NCBI RefSeq assembly: GCF_900197855.1
Contig: NZ_FZMQ01000015.1
Span: 66,649-130,648, forward strand
Source of the DNA: Helicobacter cynogastricus
GTDB taxonomy: Bacteria > Campylobacterota > Campylobacteria > Campylobacterales > Helicobacteraceae
Direction: 5' to 3'
DNA: 64,000 bases
Shown here: piece by piece, positions 37,765 to 48,534 of the stretch
How positions within the stretch are numbered: position 1 is the first letter of the stretch
How the letters are laid out: the number at the start of each line of letters is the position of its first letter
Notes under the pieces: generated by a model
What the model was told of the DNA's origin: nothing
Database searches by the model: none
The model's input: only the letters and a program-made list of their open reading frames with translations
Program-made: the position numbers and the translations under genes

Positions 37765-38207
37765 TGTTTTTGAGATTTTGGTATGTACTAATCCTCTTGG
37801 GATTGGGGATGGGCGTTGGAATAGTGTTCTTTGCAGGAGCTGGGGTTGCTCCCATTATTTTTAAATCCGGTTTGCTCTCACAAGGCGATGCGGGGGTGCT
37901 CATGGGGCGTATCTTTGTGCAGGCCAATGCGTTTTTGAATGCCTTAGGCGTGTTGCTCGGGTTGGATAGCTTATATCTTTTGCTCAAGCGATCTAGGCGG
38001 GCTTTGCTAGCACTTTTAGGTTTGCTTAGCGTGGTTTTAATCGCTCTTTTTAGTTTCTACTACACGCCTCATATTTTGCACGCTCAAGCTATAGGCGAAA
38101 CAGCGACACAGGCTTTTGCTCAAATGCACACACAAAGTGAAATTCTCTTTAAGATTCTGCTTGTTTTGCTCTGTGCTGGCTTTGTGGGTCGTGTGTGGCG
38201 GCGTTAG
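37764..38207 (+). CDS. DUF4149-like small membrane protein
   Basis: 147 residues with four hydrophobic segments: FWYVLILLGLGMGVGIVFFAGAG (G/A-rich first span), one near 55-75, one near 80-100, and LLVLLCAGFVGRVW at the end. The pattern fits the DUF4149/TMEM205-like family of unknown function. The start overlaps the stop of the outer-membrane gene by one base (TAATG). In H. pylori a similar gene (HP0682) lies beside glmU and fliP. Confidence 0.7.
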   Translation: MFLRFWYVLILLGLGMGVGIVFFAGAGVAPIIFKSGLLSQGDAGVLMGRIFVQANAFLNALGVLLGLDSLYLLLKRSRRALLALLGLLSVVLIALFSFYYTPHILHAQAIGETATQAFAQMHTQSEILFKILLVLLCAGFVGRVWRR

Positions 38208-39001
38208 CTAATATGTTTGAAGCTGGCCACCAAATTTTCTACCAAAAGATTAAAGCCATCTACCAAGACAAAAACTAAAATTTTGAAAGGGAGAGAAATC
38301 ATCACAGGGGGGAGCATCATCATCCCCATTGCCATCAAAATAGAGCTGACCACCATATCAATTACCAAAAAGGGCAGATAGAGCAAAAACCCGATCTGAA
38401 AAGCAGTTTTAAGCTCACTGATCATAAAGGCGGGCACAAGCACGCTCAAGGGCACGCTATTGACATCTTTAGGATTTTCTAAATGGCGGATTCGAAAAAA
38501 GAGAGCTAAATCTTTTTCACGCGTGTTTTTGAGCATAAATTCCTTGAAAGGCACAACCCCCCTTTCAAAGGCTTGCGTGTAAGAAATTTTTTCAGCTAGA
38601 TAGGGTTTGATAGCAATCTCGTAACTCTTTTTGACACTAGGTTCCATGATAAAAAAAGTCAAAATTAGAGCTAAGGACACCAAAATTTGCGTGGGGGGAG
38701 TTTGTTGCGTGCCTAGGGCAGTGCGTAAAAAGGAAAACACCACGATTAGACGGATAAAACTTGTCATGACCAAAATCAAAGAAGGGGCTAAGACTAAGAG
38801 CGTGAGCACCAAGACGACATTTAAAGTCGTAACTAATTGTGTAGGCGTGTGTGGTGCGCTTAAGGATAAATCAATCGTAGGAATCACTGGATCTTTAGGG
38901 AATTCCACCCCCCCAAGTCCTAGAGCTAAAATTAAAAGCCCTAACACCAATCTTAATAACAATACGCACCTCGTTTTTATGAATCCCAAAGTATAGTGCA
39001 T
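38204..39001 (-). CDS. fliP: flagellar export apparatus protein FliP
   Basis: 265 residues. N-terminal hydrophobic signal ([19 protein letters not shown]), then conserved FliP core: [42 protein letters not shown]-like FFIMEPSV and the C-terminal [16 protein letters not shown]. Forms the export gate with FliQ and FliR. A G7 tract (38908-38914) encodes Gly-Gly-Val just after the signal region; the frame is intact. Divergent from glmU. Confidence 0.94.
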   Translation of the reverse strand: MHYTLGFIKTRCVLLLRLVLGLLILALGLGGVEFPKDPVIPTIDLSLSAPHTPTQLVTTLNVVLVLTLLVLAPSLILVMTSFIRLIVVFSFLRTALGTQQTPPTQILVSLALILTFFIMEPSVKKSYEIAIKPYLAEKISYTQAFERGVVPFKEFMLKNTREKDLALFFRIRHLENPKDVNSVPLSVLVPAFMISELKTAFQIGFLLYLPFLVIDMVVSSILMAMGMMMLPPVMISLPFKILVFVLVDGFNLLVENLVASFKHIS

Positions 39002-39030
39002 TTGTGTTAAAATCGCTTAAAAGGATGTCC

Positions 39031-40338
39031 ATGGCTCTCTCTATTGTGATCTTGGCTGCAGGCAAGGGCACGCGCATGCGCTCTAGTGTGCCTAAAGTCC
39101 TGCATAAAATTTGTGGGCGTGAAATGCTTTTTTGGGTGCTGGATGTCGCCTTAGATTTGAGCGATGATGTGCATGTGATTTTGCAACACCAACATGCTCT
39201 TATCACGGAAAAAATCAAACACACCTTTAGCAACGCAAGTATTGCTTTGCATTTGCAAGACTTGCGTTTTCCAGGCACGGGGGGGGCACTCATGGATACA
39301 CACAAACAGCCCATTTTAACCAAGCATAAACAAGTGCTTGTATTGAACGCAGATATGCCCTTGATCACCCAAGAATCCCTAAAACCCTTTTTAGAGATTA
39401 AAAACACCAACGCATTGGGGGTTTTTCATTTAGACCAGCCAACAGGCTATGGGCGCGTGGTGCTAGAAGATGGGCGCGTGGTAGCCATTGTAGAAGAAAA
39501 GGACGCGGATACGCAAACCTTGAGTATCCCTAATTTAAACGCTGGCGTTTATTTATTCAATCAAGAGTTTTTACACGCGTTTTTGCCTCAACTAGATAAC
39601 CACAATGCACAGCAAGAATATTATTTGACGCAATTAGTAGGTTTAGGTGGGGGGGACTTTACCCCCATTTTTGTAAATCCTGCGTATTTTATGGGAGTAA
39701 ACTCTCAAAACCAGCGCGCACAGGCTGAAGAGGCGATGCTTCATCGTCTAAGAGAGAGCGCGATGGAGGCGGGGGTGTGCATGCAACTCCCCCACACCAT
39801 TTACCTAGAAAAGGGGATTAGTTTTGAGGGGGCTTGTGTGTTAGAACAAGGGGTGCGGCTTGTGGGCGAGTGCCATCTGAAAAATGCCCATATCAAGGCG
39901 CATAGCGTGATTGAAAATAGCGTGATTGAAAATAGTACTATAGGACCTCTAGCTCACGCACGACCTGGCTCTGAAATAATCAATAGCCATGTAGGTAATT
40001 TTGTAGAGACCAAACAAGCCAAATTGAGCGGTGTCAAAGCTGGACACTTGAGCTATTTGGGAGATTGTAGTATTGATCGGGGGAGCAATGTAGGCGCGGG
40101 CGTGATCACTTGCAACTATGATGGCAAGGCCAAACACAAAACCATTATTGGGCAGAATGTTTTTATTGGAAGCGATACCCAGCTCATCGCTCCCTTAAAC
40201 ATTCCTTCCAATGTTCTTATAGGCGCAGGAAGCACTATCACAACTAATATGCAAGAGGGCGATCTAGCTTTAAGCCGCACACCCCAAGTTAATAAGGCGG
40301 GGGGGTATCAACGCTTCTTTGAGGAAAAAAAGGATTAG
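39031..40338 (+). CDS. glmU: GlmU acetyltransferase / uridylyltransferase
   Basis: 435 residues from ATG 39031 (AAAGGA upstream); in-frame GTG 39004 and ATG 39025 lie too close to or upstream of that site. N-terminal nucleotidyltransferase motif [20 protein letters not shown], then left-handed beta-helix hexapeptides from residue 250, with the acetyl-CoA region [13 protein letters not shown] near 365. Makes UDP-GlcNAc for peptidoglycan and LPS. Confidence 0.93.
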   Translation: MALSIVILAAGKGTRMRSSVPKVLHKICGREMLFWVLDVALDLSDDVHVILQHQHALITEKIKHTFSNASIALHLQDLRFPGTGGALMDTHKQPILTKHKQVLVLNADMPLITQESLKPFLEIKNTNALGVFHLDQPTGYGRVVLEDGRVVAIVEEKDADTQTLSIPNLNAGVYLFNQEFLHAFLPQLDNHNAQQEYYLTQLVGLGGGDFTPIFVNPAYFMGVNSQNQRAQAEEAMLHRLRESAMEAGVCMQLPHTIYLEKGISFEGACVLEQGVRLVGECHLKNAHIKAHSVIENSVIENSTIGPLAHARPGSEIINSHVGNFVETKQAKLSGVKAGHLSYLGDCSIDRGSNVGAGVITCNYDGKAKHKTIIGQNVFIGSDTQLIAPLNIPSNVLIGAGSTITTNMQEGDLALSRTPQVNKAGGYQRFFEEKKD

Positions 40339-40366
40339 CTTAATCTGACCTTTATATTGAATGCGC

Positions 40367-40372
40367 TAAAAT
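40367..40372 (+). promoter_or_regulatory. -10 box of the rpsB-tsf-metK operon
   Basis: TAAAAT about 80 bases before the rpsB ATG, opening a long leader. Confidence 0.5.
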
Positions 40373-40397
40373 CGCGCGTCTTTTAGACAAATCCACA

Positions 40398-40430
40398 CAC
40401 ACCCATACTTAAGGTCTTCGGTCGGGTGTG
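40398..40430 (+). promoter_or_regulatory. leader hairpin before rpsB
   Basis: Perfect arms CACACCC (40398-40404) and GGGTGTG (40424-40430) enclose a 19-base loop, 23 bases before the rpsB start. Ribosomal protein S2 commonly represses its own mRNA through a structured leader; this hairpin is a candidate for that site. Confidence 0.5.
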
Positions 40431-40453
40431 GCGGCAAACTTTAAGGAGTAACT

Positions 40454-41242
40454 ATGATCACAATGAAAGACTTGTTGGAATGTGGGGTGCATTTTGGGCA
40501 TCAGACAAGGCGTTGGAATCCTAAAACTGCGCGTTTTATCTTTGGAGTGCGCAAGAATATTCACATCATCGACTTGCAAAAAACTTTGCGTTATTTCCGC
40601 TATACCTACAATATAGTGCGGGACGCAAGTTCTGAGGGCAAAACTATCATGTTTGTGGGCACTAAAAAACAAGCCAGCGATGCGCTCAAAGAATATGCGA
40701 TGCAGGTCAATGTCCCCTATGTCAACTACCGCTGGCTAGGCGGAATGCTCACCAACTTTAGCACTATCCGTAAATCCGTACGCAAGCTAGAAATCATGGA
40801 AGACATGGAAACTAGCGGACAGATCGACCTGCTCACCAAAAAAGAGAAGCTCATGATCTTGCGCAAAAAAGAGAAACTTGAAAAGTATCTAGGTGGAGTG
40901 CGCCACATGAAACAAATGCCTGACATGATGTTTGTGGTCGATGTGGTGAAAGAAAAAATCGCGGTGGCTGAGGCGCGCCGTTTGGGTATTCCCATCATCG
41001 CTCCCCTAGATACCAATTGCGATCCTGATTTGGTAGATTACCCCATCCCCGGTAATGATGATGCGATTCGCTCTATCCGCCTCTTTTGTAAAGAAATGGC
41101 TGAAGCGATTACAGAGGGTCGGGAACTTGTAGGCCGTTCTGAGGAATCTCAAGAGATGATACCAGTGAGTGATGAGGAACGCATCGAGGTCTTAGAAGAA
41201 TTACATCAAGAAGAGCAGGGAGAAGTCCATGAGTCAAATTAG
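40454..41242 (+). CDS. rpsB: 30S ribosomal protein S2
   Basis: 262 residues. Typical [20 protein letters not shown] at the N-terminus, VGTKKQA near 75, [13 protein letters not shown] near 95 and [14 protein letters not shown] near 180. Glu-rich C-terminal tail. Overlaps tsf by 14 bases. Confidence 0.97.
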   Translation: MITMKDLLECGVHFGHQTRRWNPKTARFIFGVRKNIHIIDLQKTLRYFRYTYNIVRDASSEGKTIMFVGTKKQASDALKEYAMQVNVPYVNYRWLGGMLTNFSTIRKSVRKLEIMEDMETSGQIDLLTKKEKLMILRKKEKLEKYLGGVRHMKQMPDMMFVVDVVKEKIAVAEARRLGIPIIAPLDTNCDPDLVDYPIPGNDDAIRSIRLFCKEMAEAITEGRELVGRSEESQEMIPVSDEERIEVLEELHQEEQGEVHESN

Positions 41243-42296
41243 TGCTGCACAAGTTAAACAGCTTCGCGAGATCACCGATGCGCCCATGATGGATTGCAAA
41301 AAAGCTTTAGTAGAGTGCGGAGGGGATTTAGAAAAAGCTATTGAACATCTACGCCAAAAAGGTTTGAGTAAAGCGGTTAAAAAGGCCGATCGCGTGGCTT
41401 CTGAGGGGGTGATCGCCCTAGAGGTAGATGCCAAACAAGCTATTATGTTAGAAATCAATAGCGAAACAGATTTCGTAGCTAAGAACGACCACTTCAAAGC
41501 ATTGGTGCACAAAACCCTAGAAGTGGCAAAACAACACCACTCTAAAACCCCTGAGGAACTTTATAAAGCTCCCTTAGAGGGAGGCAGTTATGAGTCTTAC
41601 CTGCATGCTGCGGTGGCTAAAATTGGGGAAAATATCGTAGTGCGTCGTTTAGCCCATGAAAGTGCCAAAGAAAACGAAGCCTTAAATGGTTATTTGCATG
41701 CTAATCACCGGGTTGGAACCCTCATTAAAATCACCCACACTAACCCGGCTAACACCGACAAACTGCGCGAACTAGCCCGCCAAATCGCCATGCATGCTGC
41801 TGCGATGAAACCAGTTGTTTTAGATCACCACGCCTTCACTCCAGAGTTTATCGCTCAGGAAAAATTAGCCCTAGTGGCTGAATTGGAAAAAGAAAATGAG
41901 GAAGCTAAACGCTTGGGCAAACCTCTTAAACATATCCCAACCTTTGTGAGCCACGCTGAGTTAACCCAAGAGGTGCTAAACCAACAAGAGGAAGCCTATA
42001 AAAAAGAGCTTAAAGAGCAGGGTAAGCCAGAAAAAATCTTTGATAAGATCATTCCGGGCAAGATGGAGCGCTTTATTGCTGATAACACTCTTTTAGATCA
42101 ACGCCTCACCCTGCTAGGGCAGTTTTTTGTGATGGATGATAAAAAAACCATCGCGCAAGTTTTAAAAGACAAGGGAGCAGAGTTACAGGACACTTTGAGC
42201 ATTAGTGCGTATGTGCGTTTTGAAGTGGGCGAGGGGATTGAGAAAAAAAGCGAAGATTTTGCAGCCGAAGTGGCTGCGCAAATAAGCCATGACTAA
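41229..42296 (+). CDS. tsf: elongation factor Ts
   Basis: 355 residues. UBA-like N-terminus [21 protein letters not shown] and [13 protein letters not shown] near 77, the EF-Tu contact motif. Nucleotide exchange factor for EF-Tu. The start lies within the end of rpsB and the stop within metK. Confidence 0.97.
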   Translation: MSQISAAQVKQLREITDAPMMDCKKALVECGGDLEKAIEHLRQKGLSKAVKKADRVASEGVIALEVDAKQAIMLEINSETDFVAKNDHFKALVHKTLEVAKQHHSKTPEELYKAPLEGGSYESYLHAAVAKIGENIVVRRLAHESAKENEALNGYLHANHRVGTLIKITHTNPANTDKLRELARQIAMHAAAMKPVVLDHHAFTPEFIAQEKLALVAELEKENEEAKRLGKPLKHIPTFVSHAELTQEVLNQQEEAYKKELKEQGKPEKIFDKIIPGKMERFIADNTLLDQRLTLLGQFFVMDDKKTIAQVLKDKGAELQDTLSISAYVRFEVGEGIEKKSEDFAAEVAAQISHD

Positions 42297-43437
42297 TTAT
42301 CTTTTTTCCTCAGAATCAGTTACTGAGGGACATCCAGATAAAATGGCCGATCAGATTAGCGATGCCATTTTAGATTACATTATCGAGCGCGACCCGCATG
42401 CGCGCGTGGCGTGTGAAACCTTGCTATCCAATGGCTTTTGCGTGATTGCAGGTGAACTTAAAACTAAAATTTATGCCCCCATGCAAGAGATCGCGCGCGC
42501 AGTAGTGCGCGACATTGGCTACACAGATGCGCTTTATGGTTTTGATTACCGCAGTGCGGCTGTGCTCAATGGGATTGGCGAGCAAAGCCCAGATATTAAT
42601 CAGGGTGTAGATCGCGCCGATGGGGAAGTGGGAGCAGGCGATCAGGGCTTAATGTTTGGCTACGCCTGCAATGAAACCCCCTCTTATATGCCTTTGCCCA
42701 TTCACTTGGCCCACTCCATCACTTCTAGTTTAGCCCAAGCGCGTAAAAGCGCGACCTTGCCTTTTTTGCGCCCCGATGGCAAGGCACAGGTTACAATCCG
42801 CTATGAAGATGGAAAACCTGTGGGGGTACATACTATTGTCGTCTCTACTCAACATTCTCCTGAAGTGGATCAAAAGCACCTCAGAGAAGCCGTGATCGAG
42901 GAAATTGTCTATAAAGTGCTCCCTAAAGAGTTCCTTAATGATAATATCATTTATCATATCAACCCCACAGGTAAATTTGTGATTGGTGGACCACAGGGAG
43001 ATGCGGGTTTAACGGGGCGTAAAATCATTGTAGACACTTATGGGGGAAGTTGTCCACATGGGGGCGGGGCTTTTAGTGGTAAAGACCCCTCTAAGGTGGA
43101 TCGTAGCGCGGCCTACATGGCGCGCTATATTGCCAAAAATTTAGTAGCTAGCGGGATTTGTGCTAAAGCCACGATCCAGCTTGCTTACGCCATTGGGGTT
43201 ATTGAGCCAGTTTCTGTCTATGTGAACACGCATGGCACAAGTAAGCATAGTCCTCAAGAATTAGAGGCTTGTGTGCGCGCCCTTTTTAAGCTCACTCCCA
43301 AGGGAATTATCCAAAGCCTCGATCTCTTGCGCCCTATTTATCGTCAAACGGCCACTTATGGGCATTTTGGACGCGGGAGCTTTAGTTGGGAACAATTAGA
43401 CAAGGTAAAAGCTATTCAAGAGTATTTTAAACACTAA
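42289..43437 (+). CDS. metK: S-adenosylmethionine synthase
   Basis: 382 residues. [22 protein letters not shown] (the GHPDK ATP site) at the N-terminus, [15 protein letters not shown] near 120 and [19 protein letters not shown] near 265. Overlaps tsf by eight bases, so SAM synthesis is co-expressed with translation genes here. Confidence 0.97.
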   Translation: MTNYLFSSESVTEGHPDKMADQISDAILDYIIERDPHARVACETLLSNGFCVIAGELKTKIYAPMQEIARAVVRDIGYTDALYGFDYRSAAVLNGIGEQSPDINQGVDRADGEVGAGDQGLMFGYACNETPSYMPLPIHLAHSITSSLAQARKSATLPFLRPDGKAQVTIRYEDGKPVGVHTIVVSTQHSPEVDQKHLREAVIEEIVYKVLPKEFLNDNIIYHINPTGKFVIGGPQGDAGLTGRKIIVDTYGGSCPHGGGAFSGKDPSKVDRSAAYMARYIAKNLVASGICAKATIQLAYAIGVIEPVSVYVNTHGTSKHSPQELEACVRALFKLTPKGIIQSLDLLRPIYRQTATYGHFGRGSFSWEQLDKVKAIQEYFKH

Positions 43438-43446
43438 GGAGATCCC

Positions 43447-44064
43447 ATGTTGTCTTTAGAAGCCTTTCACTCTCTCTTACAACGTCGTTTTGCATGCAAA
43501 AAATTTGACCCTAGTCGCCCAGTGGCTAAGGAAGTGCTTGAGGAAGTGCTCAAAGCTGCTTGGCTAGCTCCTAGCTCTTACAACACCCAGCCTTGGGAGT
43601 TTTTGGTCTTACAAGGTGCGCATAAAGATGCCCTCCTGCCCCATGTGAGTTATAACGCGCAGATGATTCAAGATGCAAGCGCGCTAGTGGTGGTGGGCTA
43701 TATGCACTCTAGTATGCTCAAACACGATTATTTTGCCAGCTTTTGCCCCCCCTCTTATTTGGAGCGCATTGGCGATGGGGTGAATACTTTATTTAAAGAG
43801 AGATTGCAGGGGGATTCAACTCTCATTGATGGGTATTTAAAAGAACAATGCTATATCGCTGTGGGACAGATGTGTCTAGCAGCCACGCTTTTAGGGGTGG
43901 ATTCGTGCATTATTGGCGGTTTTGATCCCCAGGGGGTTAAACAGGCATTGAGCACCTTTATTAACCCTCCCAAAATTGCCTGCTTAGTTGCGTTGGGCAA
44001 GGGAGCGATGCCTCCCACCCCTAAAGCACGCAAGTCTAAGGGGAGCGCGATTCGGTGGCTCTAA
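43447..44064 (+). CDS. FMN nitroreductase (RdxA/FrxA-like)
   Basis: 205 residues. RRFACKKFDPSRPV and WLAPSSYNTQPWEFLVLQG near 35-55 are the FMN-binding elements; the second half has AVGQMCLAATLLGVDSCIIGGFDP. The size and the SSYNTQPW motif resemble H. pylori RdxA more than FrxA, and enzymes of this group activate metronidazole, but RdxA versus FrxA cannot be settled by eye. Ten bases after metK; overlaps the next lipoprotein by ten bases. Confidence 0.82.
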   Translation: MLSLEAFHSLLQRRFACKKFDPSRPVAKEVLEEVLKAAWLAPSSYNTQPWEFLVLQGAHKDALLPHVSYNAQMIQDASALVVVGYMHSSMLKHDYFASFCPPSYLERIGDGVNTLFKERLQGDSTLIDGYLKEQCYIAVGQMCLAATLLGVDSCIIGGFDPQGVKQALSTFINPPKIACLVALGKGAMPPTPKARKSKGSAIRWL

Positions 44065-44624
44065 AATGCGCTCTTATTTTGCTTTTGCTAGGTCTGAGTG
44101 CTTGCTCCGATCAGCATAAGAAAAAAGAGAATACCCTTACAGAACCCGCAACCAAAACTAAGGAGCTTCCTACAACATGGGAGTTTCTCAACCAGCAAGG
44201 ACAAATAAGTATCCTCAAACACACCCCAAAGGGACTAGAACTTCAAGGAGTGTCTGCTCAACCTATTTTCATGCTATTTTTGAGCTTAGAACCCAAATTT
44301 GCCCCCTATAGTGCTCTGTTAAAGCATTTGCAGAGTAATTTTAAAGAGGTGAGTTTTGTTGCCGTGTTGGATAAACCCTATAAACAAGAAACCATTGATG
44401 CCTACATCAAAGCCCACACACTTAAATTTACTTTACTCAACCCCAAAGACAATTTAGATTCGTTGCGCGTAAGTTTGGGTTGTACGCAGTGGCAACTCCC
44501 CTATTTTTTCCTCTATAAACCTGATGGTTCTTTATATCAAAGCTATCACGGCGCGGTGGTTGAAGAAATGTTGGCTAAAGACATTCAAGACTTGCTCAAC
44601 ACCCAAGCAATCAAGAAACAATGA
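44055..44624 (+). CDS. thioredoxin-fold lipoprotein
   Basis: 189 residues. [17 protein letters not shown] with lipobox LSAC; then a thioredoxin-like fold (FMLFLSLEP strand, VSFVAVLD strand, cis-Pro-like [12 protein letters not shown] near 150). It has no C-x-x-C pair, so not an ordinary oxidoreductase. GTG start at 44055 in the nitroreductase end. Directly upstream of ftsY. Confidence 0.72.
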   Translation: MALKCALILLLLGLSACSDQHKKKENTLTEPATKTKELPTTWEFLNQQGQISILKHTPKGLELQGVSAQPIFMLFLSLEPKFAPYSALLKHLQSNFKEVSFVAVLDKPYKQETIDAYIKAHTLKFTLLNPKDNLDSLRVSLGCTQWQLPYFFLYKPDGSLYQSYHGAVVEEMLAKDIQDLLNTQAIKKQ

Positions 44625-45508
44625 TGTTTAACTTTTTTAAAAAAACCATCCAAAATGTAGCATCTTTGCTCAAGAGCAAAGATGCGGTGTTCAGTAAGGA
44701 CGAACTCGAGGAAATCTTAATCGGCTTTGATGTGCAATTTGACTTGGTCGAAAAACTCTTAGAGCACCTGCCCGAGCAAATCAAGCGCAACCATTTAGAA
44801 GTAGCCTTGATGCGCTTTTTACGCAAGGAAAGCTACTACGATCAAGTGTGCTTAAAGCCTATTGACACCAAGCCCTTAGTTTCGCTGATTTTAGGGGTGA
44901 ATGGGGCGGGTAAAACCACCACCATCGCCAAACTGGCTAAAAAACACCTGCTAAACAAGCAAAAAGTCCTGCTAGGTGCAGGCGACACCTTTAGGGCCGC
45001 GGCGGTCAAACAACTCCAACTTTGGGGGGAGAAGTTGCAATTAGAGGTGATTAGTGCGGGGCAAAATAGCGATCCTAGCGCGCTAGCTTATAACACCATT
45101 GAGGCAGGGATCGCGCGGGGGGCAGATCAAATCATCATCGACACTGCCGGGCGTTTGCACAACCAAACCAACCTTAAAAACGAGCTCTTAAAAATCTCAC
45201 GAGTGTGTAGCAAGGCGTTAAACAATGCCCCTTACTATAAAATCCTAATACTAGATGGCACGCAGGGCAGCTCCGCCCTCGAGCAGGCTAAGATTTTCCA
45301 TGAGAGTTTGGAGCTAGACGGAGTGATTGTCACTAAGCTAGATGGCACGAGCAAGGGGGGATGTATTTTGAGCATTCTTTATGAATTGCAACTGCCTATT
45401 TTGTATCTGGGCGTGGGGGAGAAAGAAAACGATTTAATCCCTTTTGAGGAAGTGGAGTATGTCAAAAGCCTTTTAGATGCAATCTTTAAAGATGGGCAAG
45501 AAATCTAG
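44621..45508 (+). CDS. ftsY: signal recognition particle receptor FtsY
   Basis: 295 residues. N domain ([22 protein letters not shown]), then G domain with [15 protein letters not shown] (G1), [21 protein letters not shown] (G3) and [10 protein letters not shown] (G4). No long acidic A domain. Docks SRP-ribosome complexes at the membrane. Start overlaps the upstream stop. Confidence 0.95.
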   Translation: MMFNFFKKTIQNVASLLKSKDAVFSKDELEEILIGFDVQFDLVEKLLEHLPEQIKRNHLEVALMRFLRKESYYDQVCLKPIDTKPLVSLILGVNGAGKTTTIAKLAKKHLLNKQKVLLGAGDTFRAAAVKQLQLWGEKLQLEVISAGQNSDPSALAYNTIEAGIARGADQIIIDTAGRLHNQTNLKNELLKISRVCSKALNNAPYYKILILDGTQGSSALEQAKIFHESLELDGVIVTKLDGTSKGGCILSILYELQLPILYLGVGEKENDLIPFEEVEYVKSLLDAIFKDGQEI

Positions 45509-46832
45509 GGTTTTTGAGTGCCAACATTGCGGGTTTATCAGTCCTAAGTGGTTAGGCAAGTGTAATAATTGCAACCAGTGGGAGAGCTTTGTTGAGATCA
45601 GCCCCAAAGAGCTAGAAAGCCTAAAGCCCCTTAAAAATTCCCCCAAACTTTCAGCCATTTCTATTACAAAAGTTGAGCAAGAGAGCATTAGCACCTTTAG
45701 CTCCACGCAAAAAGAATTAGACATCGTGCTAGGTGGGGGGATTGTGCCCGGGGGGTTGTATTTGATTGGGGGGGCTCCGGGGGTGGGCAAAAGCACGCTG
45801 TTATTAAAGGTGGCTGGGGGGCTAGCGGGCACGGGCTTAAGCGTGCTGTATGTGAGCGGGGAGGAGAGCGCAGGGCAGATTCGCCTAAGAGCGGACCGGC
45901 TTGCTTGCGTGCAAGAAAAGCTATATCTACTCAATGAAATCGATTTAGACACGATCAAGGCGCATTTACTCGGGGCTAATTACGCCGTCTGTGTGATCGA
46001 CTCGATTCAAACCCTCTATTCAAGTGCGGTAAGCTCGGCTCCCGGATCGATTTCTCAGGTGCGCGAAATCACCTTTGATTTAATGCGCCTAGCCAAACAA
46101 GAGCAGATCGCCATTTTTATCATCGGGCACATCACCAAAGAGGGCTCGATTGCTGGACCCCGAGTGTTAGAGCACATGGTCGATGCCGTGCTTTACTTTG
46201 AGGGCGATCCCAGTAGAGAGCTTAGAATTTTACGCAGTTTTAAAAACCGCTTTGGAGCGACTAGTGAAGTGGGCATTTTTGAAATGCACACAGAGGGGCT
46301 AATGAGCGCTAAAGAAGCATCTAAGCTCTTTTTCTCCCAACAGCAAAGCCTAGCGGGCAGTGCTTTAAGTGTGGTGTTAGAGGGCTCGCGCGCGCTCATT
46401 TTAGAAATTCAAGCTTTAGTGTGTGAGAGCTCTTTAGCTAACCCTAAAAGATTAGCCACCAGCTTTGACACCAACCGCTTACACATGCTCTTAGCTTTGC
46501 TAGAGAAAAAGCTAGAGATTCCGCTCAATCGTTATGATGTCTTTATCAATGTGTCCGGGGGGATTAAAATCAGTGAAACCAGTGCGGATTTAGCCGTGAT
46601 TGCTAGCATCCTCTCAAGTTTTAGAAACCGACCCATCAGCAATAAAACCGCCTTTATTGGGGAGGTGGGGCTGACGGGATCGGTGCAAGAAGTGCCTAAT
46701 TTAAATATCCGCCTTAAAGAAATGGAGAATTACGGCTTTTTAAAGGCGATTGTGCCTAAAAGGCCCAATTTAAAAACCTCTATCGCCTGCTATGAAGCTA
46801 AGGATGTGTCCCAAATCATTGAGTGGATGTAA
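45492..46832 (+). CDS. radA: DNA repair protein RadA
   Basis: 446 residues from ATG 45492, which overlaps the ftsY end. Zinc finger [20 protein letters not shown], Walker [15 protein letters not shown] near 93, RadA-specific KNRFGAT near 250 and a C-terminal Lon-like domain ([12 protein letters not shown]). Branch migration in recombination repair and transformation. Confidence 0.94.
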   Translation: MGKKSRVFECQHCGFISPKWLGKCNNCNQWESFVEISPKELESLKPLKNSPKLSAISITKVEQESISTFSSTQKELDIVLGGGIVPGGLYLIGGAPGVGKSTLLLKVAGGLAGTGLSVLYVSGEESAGQIRLRADRLACVQEKLYLLNEIDLDTIKAHLLGANYAVCVIDSIQTLYSSAVSSAPGSISQVREITFDLMRLAKQEQIAIFIIGHITKEGSIAGPRVLEHMVDAVLYFEGDPSRELRILRSFKNRFGATSEVGIFEMHTEGLMSAKEASKLFFSQQQSLAGSALSVVLEGSRALILEIQALVCESSLANPKRLATSFDTNRLHMLLALLEKKLEIPLNRYDVFINVSGGIKISETSADLAVIASILSSFRNRPISNKTAFIGEVGLTGSVQEVPNLNIRLKEMENYGFLKAIVPKRPNLKTSIACYEAKDVSQIIEWM

Positions 46833-46853
46833 ATAAGACTTTAAAGGGGCAAT

Positions 46854-48518
46854 ATGGGCAAGATTGTCTTAGATCGTCGTTTCTTTTTGATGTGGCTTGT
46901 GCCTGTGGTGGTAGCATTTTTTGCTACAGAGGCGCATGGTTTTCAAGAAACTCTATGGCATGTGTTAAAAGTCGCCTTTTATGGTTTTTTAGTCTTTTAC
47001 ATTTACTATCTTCTCTTAAGCTTGATCAAATCCCCCCGCTTGGTGAGAGTGGCCAAAAACGCCATGCTGTGCTTAGATTTGGGGCTAACCTTTGTAGATT
47101 TATACGCTTCTTATTATTTTCAAATGGCCTTCACACGCTCTTTAGTGGGCACAATCTTGGCTACAAACCTTAGAGAAAGTGGGGAGTTTTTTGAAAGCAT
47201 GGTTTTGCCCCATTTGGGCTTTATAGGGTTTTATTGGATCGCTTGTTTGCTCTTTTTGTATATGGTGCGTGTGCAAATCCCTTTGCAACCCAAGCAAAAT
47301 CTAAAAATCTTTACAGGAAGCTTTTGCATTTTTTGGGCGCATAATATCGGGGTGTTTTATCTGCAAGATCGCCACAGCTTTTTAATCAATCCTAATATCC
47401 CCACTCGCGTAATGCCCATTGTCAAAGAAATTTACGCTATGGTTAGCGTACTAGAGCAATACCAGCAAAGCAAGGCGATTTACACTAACCTCAAACAACC
47501 TTACCCTAAAGATTATTTGAGTGTAGAAAAAAACAGCGTGCCTAATGTGGTTTTGGTTATAGGCGAGAGCGCTTCACGCCATTTTATGGAAGTTTATGGC
47601 TACAGCGTGCCCAACACTCCCCATTTAAGCAAACTAAAGACGGAAAAAAACCTCTATCTTTTTAACAATGCTATCTCTCCCTTTGCTAACACCCTTCCAG
47701 TTTTTCAGGTTCTCTTAAATTATGGCAACATGGAGAGTCAAAATACCCCATGGTGGTCGCAAAGAAACTTAGGGCGTATCTTTGAGATGGCAGGTTATCA
47801 AACCTTTTGGATCGACTCTCAAGACGATCTAGGCAATCATCTAGGTTTTTCGCTTGTTTCGTACTCCTTTAATAAGCGTTATTGGAGCAATGGCCCTACA
47901 GATGTCCCTAACGCGACTTTAGATGAATGGGTGATTGGGGCGTTTGAGCAACGGGCCAAAAGCCAACTCACTTCTAAGAACTTTATGATTTTCCATCTCT
48001 TTGGTAGTCATTTCACCTATACCAAACGCTTCCCCAAAAGTTTTACCAAATTCACCCCAGCAGACATTCCTTATCAAAACCTGCATGTACAAAATGAAGC
48101 AGATAAGCAAATTGTCGCCGATTATGTTAACTCACTTTATTACAACGATCAAGTATTAAGCGACATCTTTAATCTGTTTAAAAACAAAGATGCCATTATT
48201 TTCTACCTCTCCGATCACGCCGAAGATGTCTATCAAAGCGCACATTACTCCGGGCATAAATGCTCAAATTATGGCGTAGAAATCCCCTTTATGATCTATG
48301 TAACCGACACCTTTAAACAAAAGCACCCAGATAAGCTCAAGCGTATCAGCGAGGCACTCAATAAGCCCTTTATGAGCGACGATCTCATCCATTCATTACT
48401 ACCCCTTGTAGGAATCCACACTAAGGACAATTTAGAGAGTAAAAATCTCTTTAGCCCTCAGTTTGATACCCACAGAAAACGGGTATATTGTAACAGCAAT
48501 GTCTATAAGTCCCATTAA
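46854..48518 (+). CDS. eptA: lipid A phosphoethanolamine transferase EptA
   Basis: 554 residues. Five N-terminal spans, then a periplasmic sulfatase-fold domain: VVLVIGESASRHFMEVYGY near residue 228 with Ser at the nucleophile position, FHLFGSHFTY and YLSDHAEDVY near 450. Adds phosphoethanolamine to lipid A, lowering charge and polymyxin susceptibility; in H. pylori it is HP0022. AAAGGGG precedes ATG 46854. Confidence 0.88.
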   Translation: MGKIVLDRRFFLMWLVPVVVAFFATEAHGFQETLWHVLKVAFYGFLVFYIYYLLLSLIKSPRLVRVAKNAMLCLDLGLTFVDLYASYYFQMAFTRSLVGTILATNLRESGEFFESMVLPHLGFIGFYWIACLLFLYMVRVQIPLQPKQNLKIFTGSFCIFWAHNIGVFYLQDRHSFLINPNIPTRVMPIVKEIYAMVSVLEQYQQSKAIYTNLKQPYPKDYLSVEKNSVPNVVLVIGESASRHFMEVYGYSVPNTPHLSKLKTEKNLYLFNNAISPFANTLPVFQVLLNYGNMESQNTPWWSQRNLGRIFEMAGYQTFWIDSQDDLGNHLGFSLVSYSFNKRYWSNGPTDVPNATLDEWVIGAFEQRAKSQLTSKNFMIFHLFGSHFTYTKRFPKSFTKFTPADIPYQNLHVQNEADKQIVADYVNSLYYNDQVLSDIFNLFKNKDAIIFYLSDHAEDVYQSAHYSGHKCSNYGVEIPFMIYVTDTFKQKHPDKLKRISEALNKPFMSDDLIHSLLPLVGIHTKDNLESKNLFSPQFDTHRKRVYCNSNVYKSH

Positions 48519-48534
48519 AACATACGGAGTCCCC

